Positions 26,483 through 33,960 of a DNA stretch of 64,000 nucleotides are shown in pieces. The stretch spans positions 3,038,001 to 3,102,000 of the forward strand of contig AP024629.1 in assembly GCA_019670725.1 (NCBI GenBank). The letters run 5' to 3'. This DNA comes from Alphaproteobacteria bacterium SO-S41 (GTDB lineage: Bacteria > Pseudomonadota > Alphaproteobacteria > Micropepsales > Micropepsaceae). The notes under the pieces are model-generated. The model ran no database searches. It worked only from the letters and a program-made list of their open reading frames with translations, and was not told where the DNA came from. The stretch's first letter is position 1, and each line of letters opens with the position of its first letter. A program made the translations under genes and the position numbers.

Positions 26483-27454
26483 ATGGAGCTTCCCGCCGCG
26501 CTGCGCATAGCCGTCGACCGGATGCTGGACGGCGTGAAGCTGGCCGATCTCCAACGCGACGCCGCCCGCCTCTCCGAGCGCTACCGCGCCGAGACGCGCG
26601 ACGGGCGGCTGCACATGGACGATGCGGCGGCGGTGCGCGCCTATCTCGCGACGCGCCTGCCCGCAACCTATGCCGCCGTCCGCGCAAGCCTGTCGGCGCT
26701 GACGGGGGCACGGCCTGACTTCGCACCTGCGACCCAGCTCGACATCGGCGCGGGACCGGGCACGGCGGTGTGGGCGGCGGAAGATGCCTTTTCCAGTCTC
26801 ACATCCGTGACGCTGATTGAGACCAGCGCGGCGGCCCGCGACATCGGCCGCACGCTCGGCGCGGGCAGCGCCATCGCCGCGACCTGGCGCGACGGCGACA
26901 TCGCGCGCGGTCTGCCCGACCTCGCGCCGGCCGATCTTGTCACCATGGCCTATGTGCTGGACGAGGTGTCGCCGGAAGTCGCGCATCGCATCGTCGCGGC
27001 GCTGTGGGCGCTCACCGGCGATACGCTGCTGATCGTCGAGCCCGGCACGCCGGCGGGCTGGCAACGCATCCTTGCCGCGCGTGCGGCGCTCATCGCCGCC
27101 GGCGCACACATCCTCGCGCCCTGCCCGCACGCCGCGCCCTGCCCGCTCGCCGCGCCGGACTGGTGCCACTTCGCCCGCCGTGTCGCGCGCTCGCGCATCC
27201 ATCGCCTCGCGAAGGGCGCTGAGGTGCCGTGGGAGGACGAGAAATATCTCTTCCTCGCCGTCAGCCGCTTTCCGGCCGCCGCGCATCCCGCCCGAGTCCT
27301 CGCCCCACCCCGCGATGGCAAGAACCGCGTGACGCTGAAGCTCTGCCGCGCCGACGGCACCGCCGCCGAAGTGCTAGTCACCAAGCGCGACGGCGAGGCC
27401 TACAAAGCCACTCGCCGCGCCGCATGGGGCGATGCGCTGGAGATTGCGGGATGA
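26483..27454 (+). CDS. Rsm22-family methyltransferase-like protein with Fe-S cysteines
   Basis: 323 residues. N-terminal helices (SERYRAETRDGRLH) lead to a Rossmann domain with LDIGAGPGTAVWAA and MAYVLDEV, as in Rsm22/METTL17. Four cysteines, Cys214 and Cys220 (APCPHAAPCP), Cys228 (DWCHF) and Cys288 (LKLCRADG), match the [4Fe-4S]-type cysteine pattern of that family. Mitochondrial relatives assist small ribosomal subunit assembly; the alphaproteobacterial form is the likely ancestor. Located between the hydrolase and the TauD-type gene on the same strand. Confidence 0.85.
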   Translation: MELPAALRIAVDRMLDGVKLADLQRDAARLSERYRAETRDGRLHMDDAAAVRAYLATRLPATYAAVRASLSALTGARPDFAPATQLDIGAGPGTAVWAAEDAFSSLTSVTLIETSAAARDIGRTLGAGSAIAATWRDGDIARGLPDLAPADLVTMAYVLDEVSPEVAHRIVAALWALTGDTLLIVEPGTPAGWQRILAARAALIAAGAHILAPCPHAAPCPLAAPDWCHFARRVARSRIHRLAKGAEVPWEDEKYLFLAVSRFPAAAHPARVLAPPRDGKNRVTLKLCRADGTAAEVLVTKRDGEAYKATRRAAWGDALEIAG

Positions 27455-27502
27455 GCCGCCCGGGTCCATTCTGGCGGCATAAGAAGACCACGGGAGAGCG
27501 CC

Positions 27503-28354
27503 ATGAATGTCGCGGTGAAGCCTGAGTCCTACACGCATTTCGAAGCCCGTCCGCTGTCGCCGACGATCGGCGCGGAGCTGATCGGCTTCGACATCGCCCA
27601 CCACAACAGCGACACCGCGATCGAGGACGTGCGCCGCGCGCTGCTGCAGTGGAAGGTCGTCTTCTTCCGCGACCAGGACATTACGCGCGCCCAACATATC
27701 GCCTTCGCGCGGCGGTTCGGCGAACTCGAAATCCATCCGGCGACGCCGAAGGACCAGGAAGACCCCGAGGTGCTGCGCATCGCGCACGGCGCCAACTCCA
27801 AGGGCTCGGAGAACAACTGGCACTCCGACGTGACGTGGCGCGCCGAGCCCTCGCTCGGCTCGATCCTGCGCGCCATCGAGGTGCCGGACGTCGGCGGCGA
27901 TACGCTGTTCGCCGACATGTATGCCGCCTATGACGCGCTCGACCCTGCGTTCAAAAAATTCGTCGAGGGCCTCACCGCGGAGCACGACATCGCCCGCGTC
28001 TTCGCCAAGCGCCTGGGCGCCAACGCCGACGCGCTGCGCGCCAAGTTCCCGATCCAGCAGCATCCGGTTATCCGCACCCATCCAGAGACGGGCCGCAACG
28101 GCATCTACGTCAATATCGGCTTCACCGAGCGCGTCCTCGGCCTCTCGCGCAAGCAGAGCGACTGGGTGCTGAACGAACTCTATGAGCAGGCCAAGCTGCC
28201 CGAATTCCAGTGCCGCTTCCGCTGGAAGCCGGGCAGCCTCGCGTTCTGGGACAACCGCGCCTGCCAGCACTACGCGGCGTCGGATTACTTCCCGCTCGTC
28301 CGCATCATGGAACGCGTCACGGTGAAGGGGGACCGACCGTTCTTCAGGGGGTAG
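27503..28354 (+). CDS. TauD/TfdA-type 2-oxoglutarate-dependent dioxygenase
   Basis: 283 residues with GGAGAG nine bases before the ATG. Metal ligands are His107 and Asp109 in NNWHSDVTW and His256 in RACQHYAASDY. ATPKDQEDPEV, VGGDTLFADMY, THPETGRNGIYVN and SLAFWDNR are family features, with the Arg of PLVRIMERV placed to bind 2-oxoglutarate. Hydroxylates sulfonates such as taurine, or related acids. No sulfonate transporter is adjacent, so the substrate stays open. Converges with the GNAT gene, two bases apart. Confidence 0.88.
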   Translation: MNVAVKPESYTHFEARPLSPTIGAELIGFDIAHHNSDTAIEDVRRALLQWKVVFFRDQDITRAQHIAFARRFGELEIHPATPKDQEDPEVLRIAHGANSKGSENNWHSDVTWRAEPSLGSILRAIEVPDVGGDTLFADMYAAYDALDPAFKKFVEGLTAEHDIARVFAKRLGANADALRAKFPIQQHPVIRTHPETGRNGIYVNIGFTERVLGLSRKQSDWVLNELYEQAKLPEFQCRFRWKPGSLAFWDNRACQHYAASDYFPLVRIMERVTVKGDRPFFRG

Positions 28355-28356
28355 CG

Positions 28357-28842
28357 CTACAGCGCCTTCTCGAAACTCCGCCGTTCGCCGCGCGCGCCCG
28401 TTTCCACGAAGCCTTGGCGCAGCCAGAATTTGGCGGCGAGGTCGTTGTCGTCGTCGACTTCGATGGCAAAGCGTTCGGCGCCGGATTGCTTCAGGCGCGT
28501 GGCGAGTTCGGCGACCAGCGCGGCGCCCATGCCGGCGCGGCGATAGCGCGGGTCGATCACCATCAGTTCGATGAAGCAGCAGTCCGGGGTCGGCGCTCCG
28601 GCGCGCAGTTCGACGATGCCGCGCAGCACGCGCATCTCGTCATAGACGCCGAGGCACGTCGCCATCGCGTTCGGCGATTGTGTCGGCGGCTTGTGGCGGT
28701 TGATGCCCGGGCCGTGGCGCAGCAGGTCGGCCACGGCGCCCGCGTCGGCCTCCGCCACCGGCCGCACCTTGTAGCGGCGCGGCTCGGTACGGCTGGGCAG
28801 TTCCAGCGAGAAGCGGATCCCGTCCGCCGGGCCCGTACTCAC
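28357..28842 (-). CDS. GNAT family N-acetyltransferase
   Basis: 161 residues from GTG 28842, whose bases overlap the acyl-CoA dehydrogenase stop (GTGA). The acetyl-CoA loop is RYRRAGMGAALVAEL (R-x2-G-x-G/A), preceded by FIELMVIDP and followed by FAIEVDDDNDLAAKFWLRQGF, the usual GNAT beta4-beta5 region. Substrate unknown. Co-transcription with the two dehydrogenases is likely from the overlap. Confidence 0.85.
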   Translation of the reverse strand: MSTGPADGIRFSLELPSRTEPRRYKVRPVAEADAGAVADLLRHGPGINRHKPPTQSPNAMATCLGVYDEMRVLRGIVELRAGAPTPDCCFIELMVIDPRYRRAGMGAALVAELATRLKQSGAERFAIEVDDDNDLAAKFWLRQGFVETGARGERRSFEKAL

Positions 28843-30086
28843 CGGCCCGTCGGCGCGTCCTTGAACGCGACGTCCTTATCGACGCGGATGTCGCCGGGCA
28901 GGCCCAGCACGCGTTCCGCGATGATGTTGCGCAGGATCTCGTCGGTACCGCCGGCGATGCGCAGGCCCGGCGAGGCGAGATAGCCCTGCTGGAACGCCGC
29001 GCCCATCGGCGCTTCCTCGGGGTCCATGATAACACCGGCCGCGTCCTGCAGGTCGGTGCCGAAGCCGGTGACGTCCTGCAGCTTGGGGGCCGAGACCAGC
29101 TTGCCGATCGAGGCCTCGGGCCCCGGCTGCTGCCCACGGCTCAGCGCCGTCAGCGTGCGGTAGGTCGTGTATTTCAGGCCCTGGCTGCGGACATAGGTGT
29201 CGGCGATCTTCTCGCGCACCACGGCGTTCTTGATCGCGAGCCCGTCTTCCAGCTCGGTCGAACGGGCAAGTTCCAGCAGTTCCTTCCAGTCCGCGCCCGC
29301 ACCGCCGGCACCGCCGCCGACCGCGAGACGCTCGTGCATCAGCGTGGTCAGCGCGACCTTCCAGCCGTCGCCGACCGCGCCCAGGCGCTGGCTGTCGGGC
29401 ACGCGCAGGTCGTTGAAGAAGACCTCGTTGAAGTTCGCGCCGCCGCTGATCTGCTTGATCGGCTTCACGGTGACGGCCGGGTCCTTCATGTCGATGTAGA
29501 ACATGGTCAGACCCTTGTGCTTGGGCACGTCGGGGTTGGTGCGGGTCAGCAGGATGCCGAAGTCGGAATAATGCGCGCCGGAGGTCCAGACCTTCTGGCC
29601 GTTGATGACCCAGTCGTCGCCGTCCTTAATGGCGCGGGTCTTGAGGCCCGCGACGTCGGAACCGGCCGAAGGTTCGGAGAAGAGCTGGCACCAGATTTCC
29701 TCGCCGCGCAGCGCGGAGGCGACGTAACGCTCCAGCGCCTCGGGCTTGCCGTAGGTCATCAGCGTCGGGATGCACATGCCGAGGCCGATGTCGAAGAAGC
29801 CGCCCTGGGTGTCGAACTTGGCTTCTTCCTGATTGTAGATGACCTGCTGGATCGGCGTGCCGCCGAGACCGCCGAACTGCTTGGGCCAGGTGACCTTGGC
29901 GTAGCCGGCCTTGGCGCGCTTGGCCTGCCACTCGCGGGCACGGGCCAACGCATCGGCCTCGACGCGGCTGTAGCCGGCGCGCATCGGGGCCGCGGCGCCT
30001 TCGGCGCGGGGCTTGGCGTTGGCGGAGAGCCAGGCGCGCGCTTCGGTGCGGAAGGCGGCTTCTTCGGGCGTGTCGTTGAAGTCCAT
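28839..30086 (-). CDS. Acyl-CoA dehydrogenase (probable catalytic subunit of a pair)
   Basis: 415 residues. FAD/substrate motifs: CQLFSEPSAGSDVAGL, VINGQKVWTSGAHYSDF and RIAGGTDEILRNIIAERVLGLP. The residue aligned with the medium-chain catalytic Glu (YEGTS) is Gly here. TTLMHERLAVGGG offers a Glu in helix G, the position used by isovaleryl- and some sterol-type dehydrogenases. It oxidises an acyl-CoA to the enoyl-CoA. Preceded by a second dehydrogenase gene 12 bases upstream, as in heteromeric FadE pairs. Confidence 0.9.
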   Translation of the reverse strand: MDFNDTPEEAAFRTEARAWLSANAKPRAEGAAAPMRAGYSRVEADALARAREWQAKRAKAGYAKVTWPKQFGGLGGTPIQQVIYNQEEAKFDTQGGFFDIGLGMCIPTLMTYGKPEALERYVASALRGEEIWCQLFSEPSAGSDVAGLKTRAIKDGDDWVINGQKVWTSGAHYSDFGILLTRTNPDVPKHKGLTMFYIDMKDPAVTVKPIKQISGGANFNEVFFNDLRVPDSQRLGAVGDGWKVALTTLMHERLAVGGGAGGAGADWKELLELARSTELEDGLAIKNAVVREKIADTYVRSQGLKYTTYRTLTALSRGQQPGPEASIGKLVSAPKLQDVTGFGTDLQDAAGVIMDPEEAPMGAAFQQGYLASPGLRIAGGTDEILRNIIAERVLGLPGDIRVDKDVAFKDAPTGR

Positions 30087-30098
30087 GATCGGTCCTCC

Positions 30099-31223
30099 TT
30101 ACGCTGCGTTCTTGCGTTCGAGCTGGGTGACGAGCTTTTCCTTCCAGACGCGCTGGGCGCCGAGGGCAAGGCCGTCATTCTTGGCGCGGCGGTAGTAGAG
30201 CTGGCAGTCCAGCTCCCACGTGTAGCCCATGCCGCCATGGGTCTGCAGGTTCTCGCGGCTGGCATAGTCGTAGGCCTGCGTCGCGGCGATGCGCGCACCG
30301 GCCGCCGCTTCGGGCAGTTCGGCGGCGCCGGTCGCGAGCGCCCACGCCGCGTAATAGGCGTTGGAGCGCGCGATCTCGGTATTCACGTACATGTCGGCCA
30401 GCTTGTGCTTGATCGCCTGGTACGAGGCGATCTGGCGGCCGAAGGCGTAGCGGTTGAGCGCGTAGTCCTTGGCCATCGCGAGGCAGGCATCCGAGCCGCC
30501 GACCTGTTCGAAGGCGAGCAGGATCGCAGCGCGGTCGAGGATCTGGCGGGTGAGGTCCCAGCCCTCGCCCGTGGCGCCCAGCGCTTCGGCCGGCGCGCCG
30601 GCGAAGGTCACCGCGGCCTGGTTGCGGGTGGGGTCGAAGGTGCGCAGGTTCTCGACGGTAACGCCGGAAGCCTTGAGATCGACGATCGCCAGCGAGAGCG
30701 AGCGTTCGCCGCTGTCGCCGGTGCGGACCAGCACGATCGCGATGTCGGCATTCGCGCCGTCGGCGACGGGCTCTTTCTTGCCGTCCAGCTTGCCGCCCTT
30801 GAAGGTCGTCTTGATCGTCTTCGGCGTCGCGGCGTTGGCGCCTTCCGAGGTCGCGAACGTGCCGATCAGTTCGCCGCTGGCGAGCTTGGGCAGGTATTTC
30901 TGCTTCTGCTCCTCGCTGCCGGCAACAAGGATCGCCTCGGTCGCGAGATAGACGGAGCTGGCAAAGGGAATGGGCGCGACGGCGTTGCCCAGTTCCTCGG
31001 CGATTACGCAGAGCTCGAGATAGCCAAGGCCGAGGCCACCGTATTCCTCGGGGATCGCGGTGGCGGTCCAGCCCATCTCGGCGACCGATTTCCACAGCGC
31101 GCGGTCATAGCTGTCGCCGCCGTCCAGAATGGCGCGCACCGTCTTGGGCGGGCACTTGTCTTTCAGGAAGCGCTTGGCCTGCTCGCGCAGCTCCTTTTGA
31201 TCGTCGGAGAAATCAAAGTTCAT
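30099..31223 (-). CDS. Acyl-CoA dehydrogenase, second member of the pair
   Basis: 374 residues. The family is clear from PEEYGGLGLGYLELCVIAEELG, GTFATSEGAN, NRYAFGRQIASYQAIKHKLADM and NLQTHGGMGYTWE. In place of YEGTS it reads LALGA, and the helix G Glu is replaced by Asp in LDRAAILLAFEQ, so neither known catalytic base position is kept. It may be the non-catalytic partner in a heterotetramer with 28839-30086, as described for mycobacterial sterol-side-chain enzymes; this is inference. First gene of a three-gene operon. Confidence 0.88.
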   Translation of the reverse strand: MNFDFSDDQKELREQAKRFLKDKCPPKTVRAILDGGDSYDRALWKSVAEMGWTATAIPEEYGGLGLGYLELCVIAEELGNAVAPIPFASSVYLATEAILVAGSEEQKQKYLPKLASGELIGTFATSEGANAATPKTIKTTFKGGKLDGKKEPVADGANADIAIVLVRTGDSGERSLSLAIVDLKASGVTVENLRTFDPTRNQAAVTFAGAPAEALGATGEGWDLTRQILDRAAILLAFEQVGGSDACLAMAKDYALNRYAFGRQIASYQAIKHKLADMYVNTEIARSNAYYAAWALATGAAELPEAAAGARIAATQAYDYASRENLQTHGGMGYTWELDCQLYYRRAKNDGLALGAQRVWKEKLVTQLERKNAA

Positions 31224-31338
31224 CTTACGCGTCTCCCCTTGGCGTTTATTGCTCGCTTGGGAAGAGACCTAGCGCAGGGTGTCGCGGACGCAAAGCACGA
31301 CCTTGCAGAAATCCCAGCAAATCATTGCTGCAATGCGA

Positions 31339-31367
31339 TACGGCCGCCCCTGTGCGAGGCGGCCGTA
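31339..31367 (-). terminator. Hairpin between hypothetical gene and acyl-CoA dehydrogenase operon
   Basis: A 10-bp stem TACGGCCGCC / GGCGGCCGTA encloses a 9-base loop, 22 bases past the stop of the minus-strand gene 31390-32256. No T-run follows, so factor-independent termination would be inefficient. Confidence 0.5.
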
Positions 31368-31389
31368 GCGTCAATTCGGGGCGGGCAAA

Positions 31390-32256
31390 CTAGCGGCGGA
31401 AGTAGGTCAGGCCGCGGCCTGCATCGCCGACGAAGCACTGGGCCGTGGCGCGCGTGTCGATCAGCGTCCCGGCGATGGAATCCGCCACAGCGCGATCGTT
31501 CACCTCATAGAGCGTCGTGCGCCCGCTCTGGACTTGCCACGAGCGGCCGCGCTTCTGCACCGAGATATTGCCGATCTGGGTGCAGTATTCGCCGCCGACC
31601 GAGCCGCGCGGCAGGCTGCCGTCGGACTTCGTCCAGTATTCGAAGCCGCCCTCTTCGATCGTGCAGTATTCCGAGAGGCCCTGTGACTGGAGGATGTAGC
31701 GCGCAAAGCCCGCCTCATCCGGCGTGTCGAAGGTGGCGACGGTCGTGCCGCCATTGCCGAGCACCCAACCGCCGCTGCCGTTGTCGTAGCGGATGCGCAG
31801 ATTGCCGACCGAGGTGCACTCGGCCTCGACGCCGCTGCCGCGATCCGCGCGGCGGAAGGTTTCCGAGGTGTAGGTCGCGGGGCGGCCGTCGCGATAGCTC
31901 TGGATCATGACGACCTGCAGCCGGTCCTTGCCGGCACTGGTCGCGATCACCTGGCGCGAGGCGTCGCCGCCTTCGAAGCCGGCGGAGACGCCGATCACGT
32001 CGCGCCCGACATTGTTGCGGCCGGGCGGGAGCAGCGCGTAGCCCGTCGCATTGCCGAGATCGCAGGGGCGCGGCGAACAGGTGGCGGCGCCGCGGACCGA
32101 GAAGGTCGAGCCGTCGAATTTCAGATCGAACTCGGTGAGGCCGCCGTTGGTCGGCTTGGTGTTGTCCCACGCGCCTTCGATATCGGCGACCGAGGCTTGC
32201 GCGGCCGAAAGCAGAAGGGCCGCGGAGGCTACAGCGCTCATAAGATGTCTGGTCAT
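31390..32256 (-). CDS. Secreted protein of unknown function, duplicated N-terminal domain plus two Cys repeats
   Basis: 288 residues from ATG 32256 with AGGAGAAAG just upstream; signal peptide about 1-22 (ending AAQAS). Residues 23-127 (VADIEGAWDN through TSETFRR) closely match the whole mature protein encoded at 32349-32765. Residues 130-288 hold two copies of a roughly 75-residue repeat of the form C-x2-(V/I)G-N-x20-W-x-V, then an A-rich helix and C: ECTSVGNLRIRYDN...YCTIEEG and EYCTQIGNISVQKRG...QCFVGDA. I do not recognise a function. Probably periplasmic, disulfide-bonded. Confidence 0.7.
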   Translation of the reverse strand: MTRHLMSAVASAALLLSAAQASVADIEGAWDNTKPTNGGLTEFDLKFDGSTFSVRGAATCSPRPCDLGNATGYALLPPGRNNVGRDVIGVSAGFEGGDASRQVIATSAGKDRLQVVMIQSYRDGRPATYTSETFRRADRGSGVEAECTSVGNLRIRYDNGSGGWVLGNGGTTVATFDTPDEAGFARYILQSQGLSEYCTIEEGGFEYWTKSDGSLPRGSVGGEYCTQIGNISVQKRGRSWQVQSGRTTLYEVNDRAVADSIAGTLIDTRATAQCFVGDAGRGLTYFRR

Positions 32257-32348
32257 GTCTTTCTCCTGAACCGCTACCTTCGTTGAGGTAGAGCCTGTTT
32301 CCTGAACCGGGGATGACCCGTTTTTCAGTGCGCGATTTCGGTGGGCGG

Positions 32349-32765
32349 CTAGCGCCGGCGGCTGAAATTTTCGGTGGTGTAGATGGCCGGGCGGCCGTCG
32401 CGGAACGCCTGGATAACCGTCACCTGCAGCCGGCCGCCGCGCCCGCCGGTCGCGATGACCTGGATCGAGGCGCCGCCGGATTCGAAGCCGGCGGAGATGC
32501 CGACCGCGTCGCGGTCGGGGTTGCGACCGCCGGGCGGAGTCAGCACATAGCCGGTGGTCTCGCCGAGATCGCAGGCCTTGCGGCCGCACGGCGCGCTCGC
32601 CCCGACCGAATAGGTCGAGCCTTCATAGGCGATGTCGAGAACCGACAGCGCGCCGCCGCCGCGATCATTCTGCCAGATGCCTTCGAGATCGCGGGCGGCG
32701 GCATGGGCGGAGGTGGAGAGCGCCAGTGCGCCGGCCAAAGCCGACGCGAAAATCAGCGGTTTCAT
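32349..32765 (-). CDS. Small secreted protein of unknown function, paralog of the next gene
   Basis: 138 residues from ATG 32765 with AAGGAAG upstream; signal peptide to about residue 22 (LALSTSAHA). The mature part (RDLEGIWQNDRGGG, YEGSTYSVGASAPC, CDLGETTGYVLTPPGGRN, VGISAGFESGGASIQVIAT, AFRDGRPAIYTTENFSRRR) aligns along its full length with the N-terminal domain of 31390-32256. Two cysteines in APCGRKACDLG probably pair. The EGIW/EGAW opening and PCDLG motif resemble small lipocalin-like bacterial secreted proteins, but no function is assigned. The pair is a tandem duplication. Confidence 0.65.
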   Translation of the reverse strand: MKPLIFASALAGALALSTSAHAAARDLEGIWQNDRGGGALSVLDIAYEGSTYSVGASAPCGRKACDLGETTGYVLTPPGGRNPDRDAVGISAGFESGGASIQVIATGGRGGRLQVTVIQAFRDGRPAIYTTENFSRRR

Positions 32766-32930
32766 GGGAGCTTCCTTCTGCACGCAACGCGGGTATTCCG
32801 GCTTCAACGCGCTGGCAGCGGTTCCGATCCCTAACAATCCGCTAAGCATCGCCTTAACCCCGCCTTAGTGCGATCGCCGCTAGGGTCAGGATCGGATCTA
32901 AGAAACTCGGCGCGGGTGGGCTGCGAGACC

Positions 32931-33473
32931 ATGGCGAAGGCGCAATATCACAAGAATCAGCGGGTTTATGTGAAGACGATCGGCACGTGGGCCATCGTCG
33001 AGCGCGTCGTGCCGCAATGGACCAAAGGCCTCGATGAGCCGATCCGCATCTATTACGACGTGGGTCTCGGCCGCGAGTTCGGCGCCGACGAGCTGCAGGG
33101 CGAGCAGACGCTGCAGACCCAGTTCGATGACGGCTCGACGAACTGGCGCATCATCCGCGCCCGCAACAAGTGGCAGGCGCCCGAAGATTCCGCCCATCAC
33201 CCTCATCCCGGCACCTATCCGGTCGTCGTGACCGGCGAGACCGATTGGGGCGGCTGGCGCGTGCCCGGCGCCGAATACGATCTCAACCCGCAGAAGATCG
33301 AGGCGCAAAGCCGCCTCATCGCCAATGCGACGAAGCTTTACTCGATCGCGACCTCGCTGCTTGAAGCAGCGAAGGAAGAGGCCGAGCACCTGCCCGATTC
33401 CATGCTGGAGCTCGCCCGCGATGTCGCCAAGGTCGTCAAGGCGATCGACGGACAGCTCGACCCGACCGCCTAG
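32931..33473 (+). CDS. Conserved hypothetical protein, 180 aa
   Basis: 180 residues from ATG 32931. No signal peptide or TM. The N-terminal half reads like a small beta-barrel or SH3-like domain (YHKNQRVYVKTIGTWAIVERVVPQW, IRIYYDVGLGREFGADEL). Then comes TNWRIIRARNKWQAPEDSAHHPHPGTYPVV, and a helical C-terminus (LIANATKLYSIATSLLEAAKEE). I recognise no family with a known function. It converges on the thioesterase gene with a 4-base overlap. Confidence 0.7.
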   Translation: MAKAQYHKNQRVYVKTIGTWAIVERVVPQWTKGLDEPIRIYYDVGLGREFGADELQGEQTLQTQFDDGSTNWRIIRARNKWQAPEDSAHHPHPGTYPVVVTGETDWGGWRVPGAEYDLNPQKIEAQSRLIANATKLYSIATSLLEAAKEEAEHLPDSMLELARDVAKVVKAIDGQLDPTA

Positions 33474-33889
33474 CGCGGCGGGATCGAATAGGTCGCGGTC
33501 GCCTGCGCGACCAGAGCCTCGCCCGACGTCACCGCGATATCGATGACGGCGAGGCGCTTCCCAAGTTTCAGGATTTGCGCCGTGCCCAGGATCGGCCCCA
33601 GCGCCGGCTTGCGCAGGAAGTTGATCGTCATGTTCGTCGTGACGGCCAGCGCGACCGGCCCGATATGCGCGAGGATTACGGCATAGGCCGCGAAGTCGGC
33701 GAGCGCGAACAGGGTCGGACCGGAAACGGTATCGCCGGGCCGCAAATGCCGGTGATCGGGGTCGAGGCGGATCGTCGCCGTGTTCTCAGCGACGGACGTG
33801 ATCGTGTAATGCTGGCCGCCCGCATTCATCTGCGGGAAGGCCGTTGCGAAGAACGCCTCCAGCGCCGCGACATCCATCAAGATCGCCAT
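33470..33889 (-). CDS. PaaI-type hotdog-fold thioesterase
   Basis: 139 residues, single hotdog domain. RHLRPGDTVSGPTLFALADFAAY is the helix and catalytic loop region of PaaI/YdiI-like acyl-CoA thioesterases, and NMTINFLRKPALG the following strand. The usual catalytic Asp/Glu region is present as ALADFA. Would hydrolyse an acyl- or aryl-CoA in the cytoplasm. Divergent from pepN. Confidence 0.78.
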   Translation of the reverse strand: MAILMDVAALEAFFATAFPQMNAGGQHYTITSVAENTATIRLDPDHRHLRPGDTVSGPTLFALADFAAYAVILAHIGPVALAVTTNMTINFLRKPALGPILGTAQILKLGKRLAVIDIAVTSGEALVAQATATYSIPPR

Positions 33890-33960
33890 CCAATACCCCC
33901 GTCCGGCAATGCCGCCCTTTTGAATTCCGCGGCGCGCATCCGACCTGATATAGCTCGGGC

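Noticed and set aside
29334-31910. 858-codon plus-strand open frame across the acyl-CoA dehydrogenases
   Set aside because: It lies antisense to two well-supported dehydrogenase genes and shows no domain of its own.
32257-32589. N-terminal extension of the secreted protein gene at 31390-32256
   Set aside because: The extension is Arg-rich and runs antisense-like through the paralogous gene. ATG 32256 has a strong ribosome binding site and starts a signal peptide.
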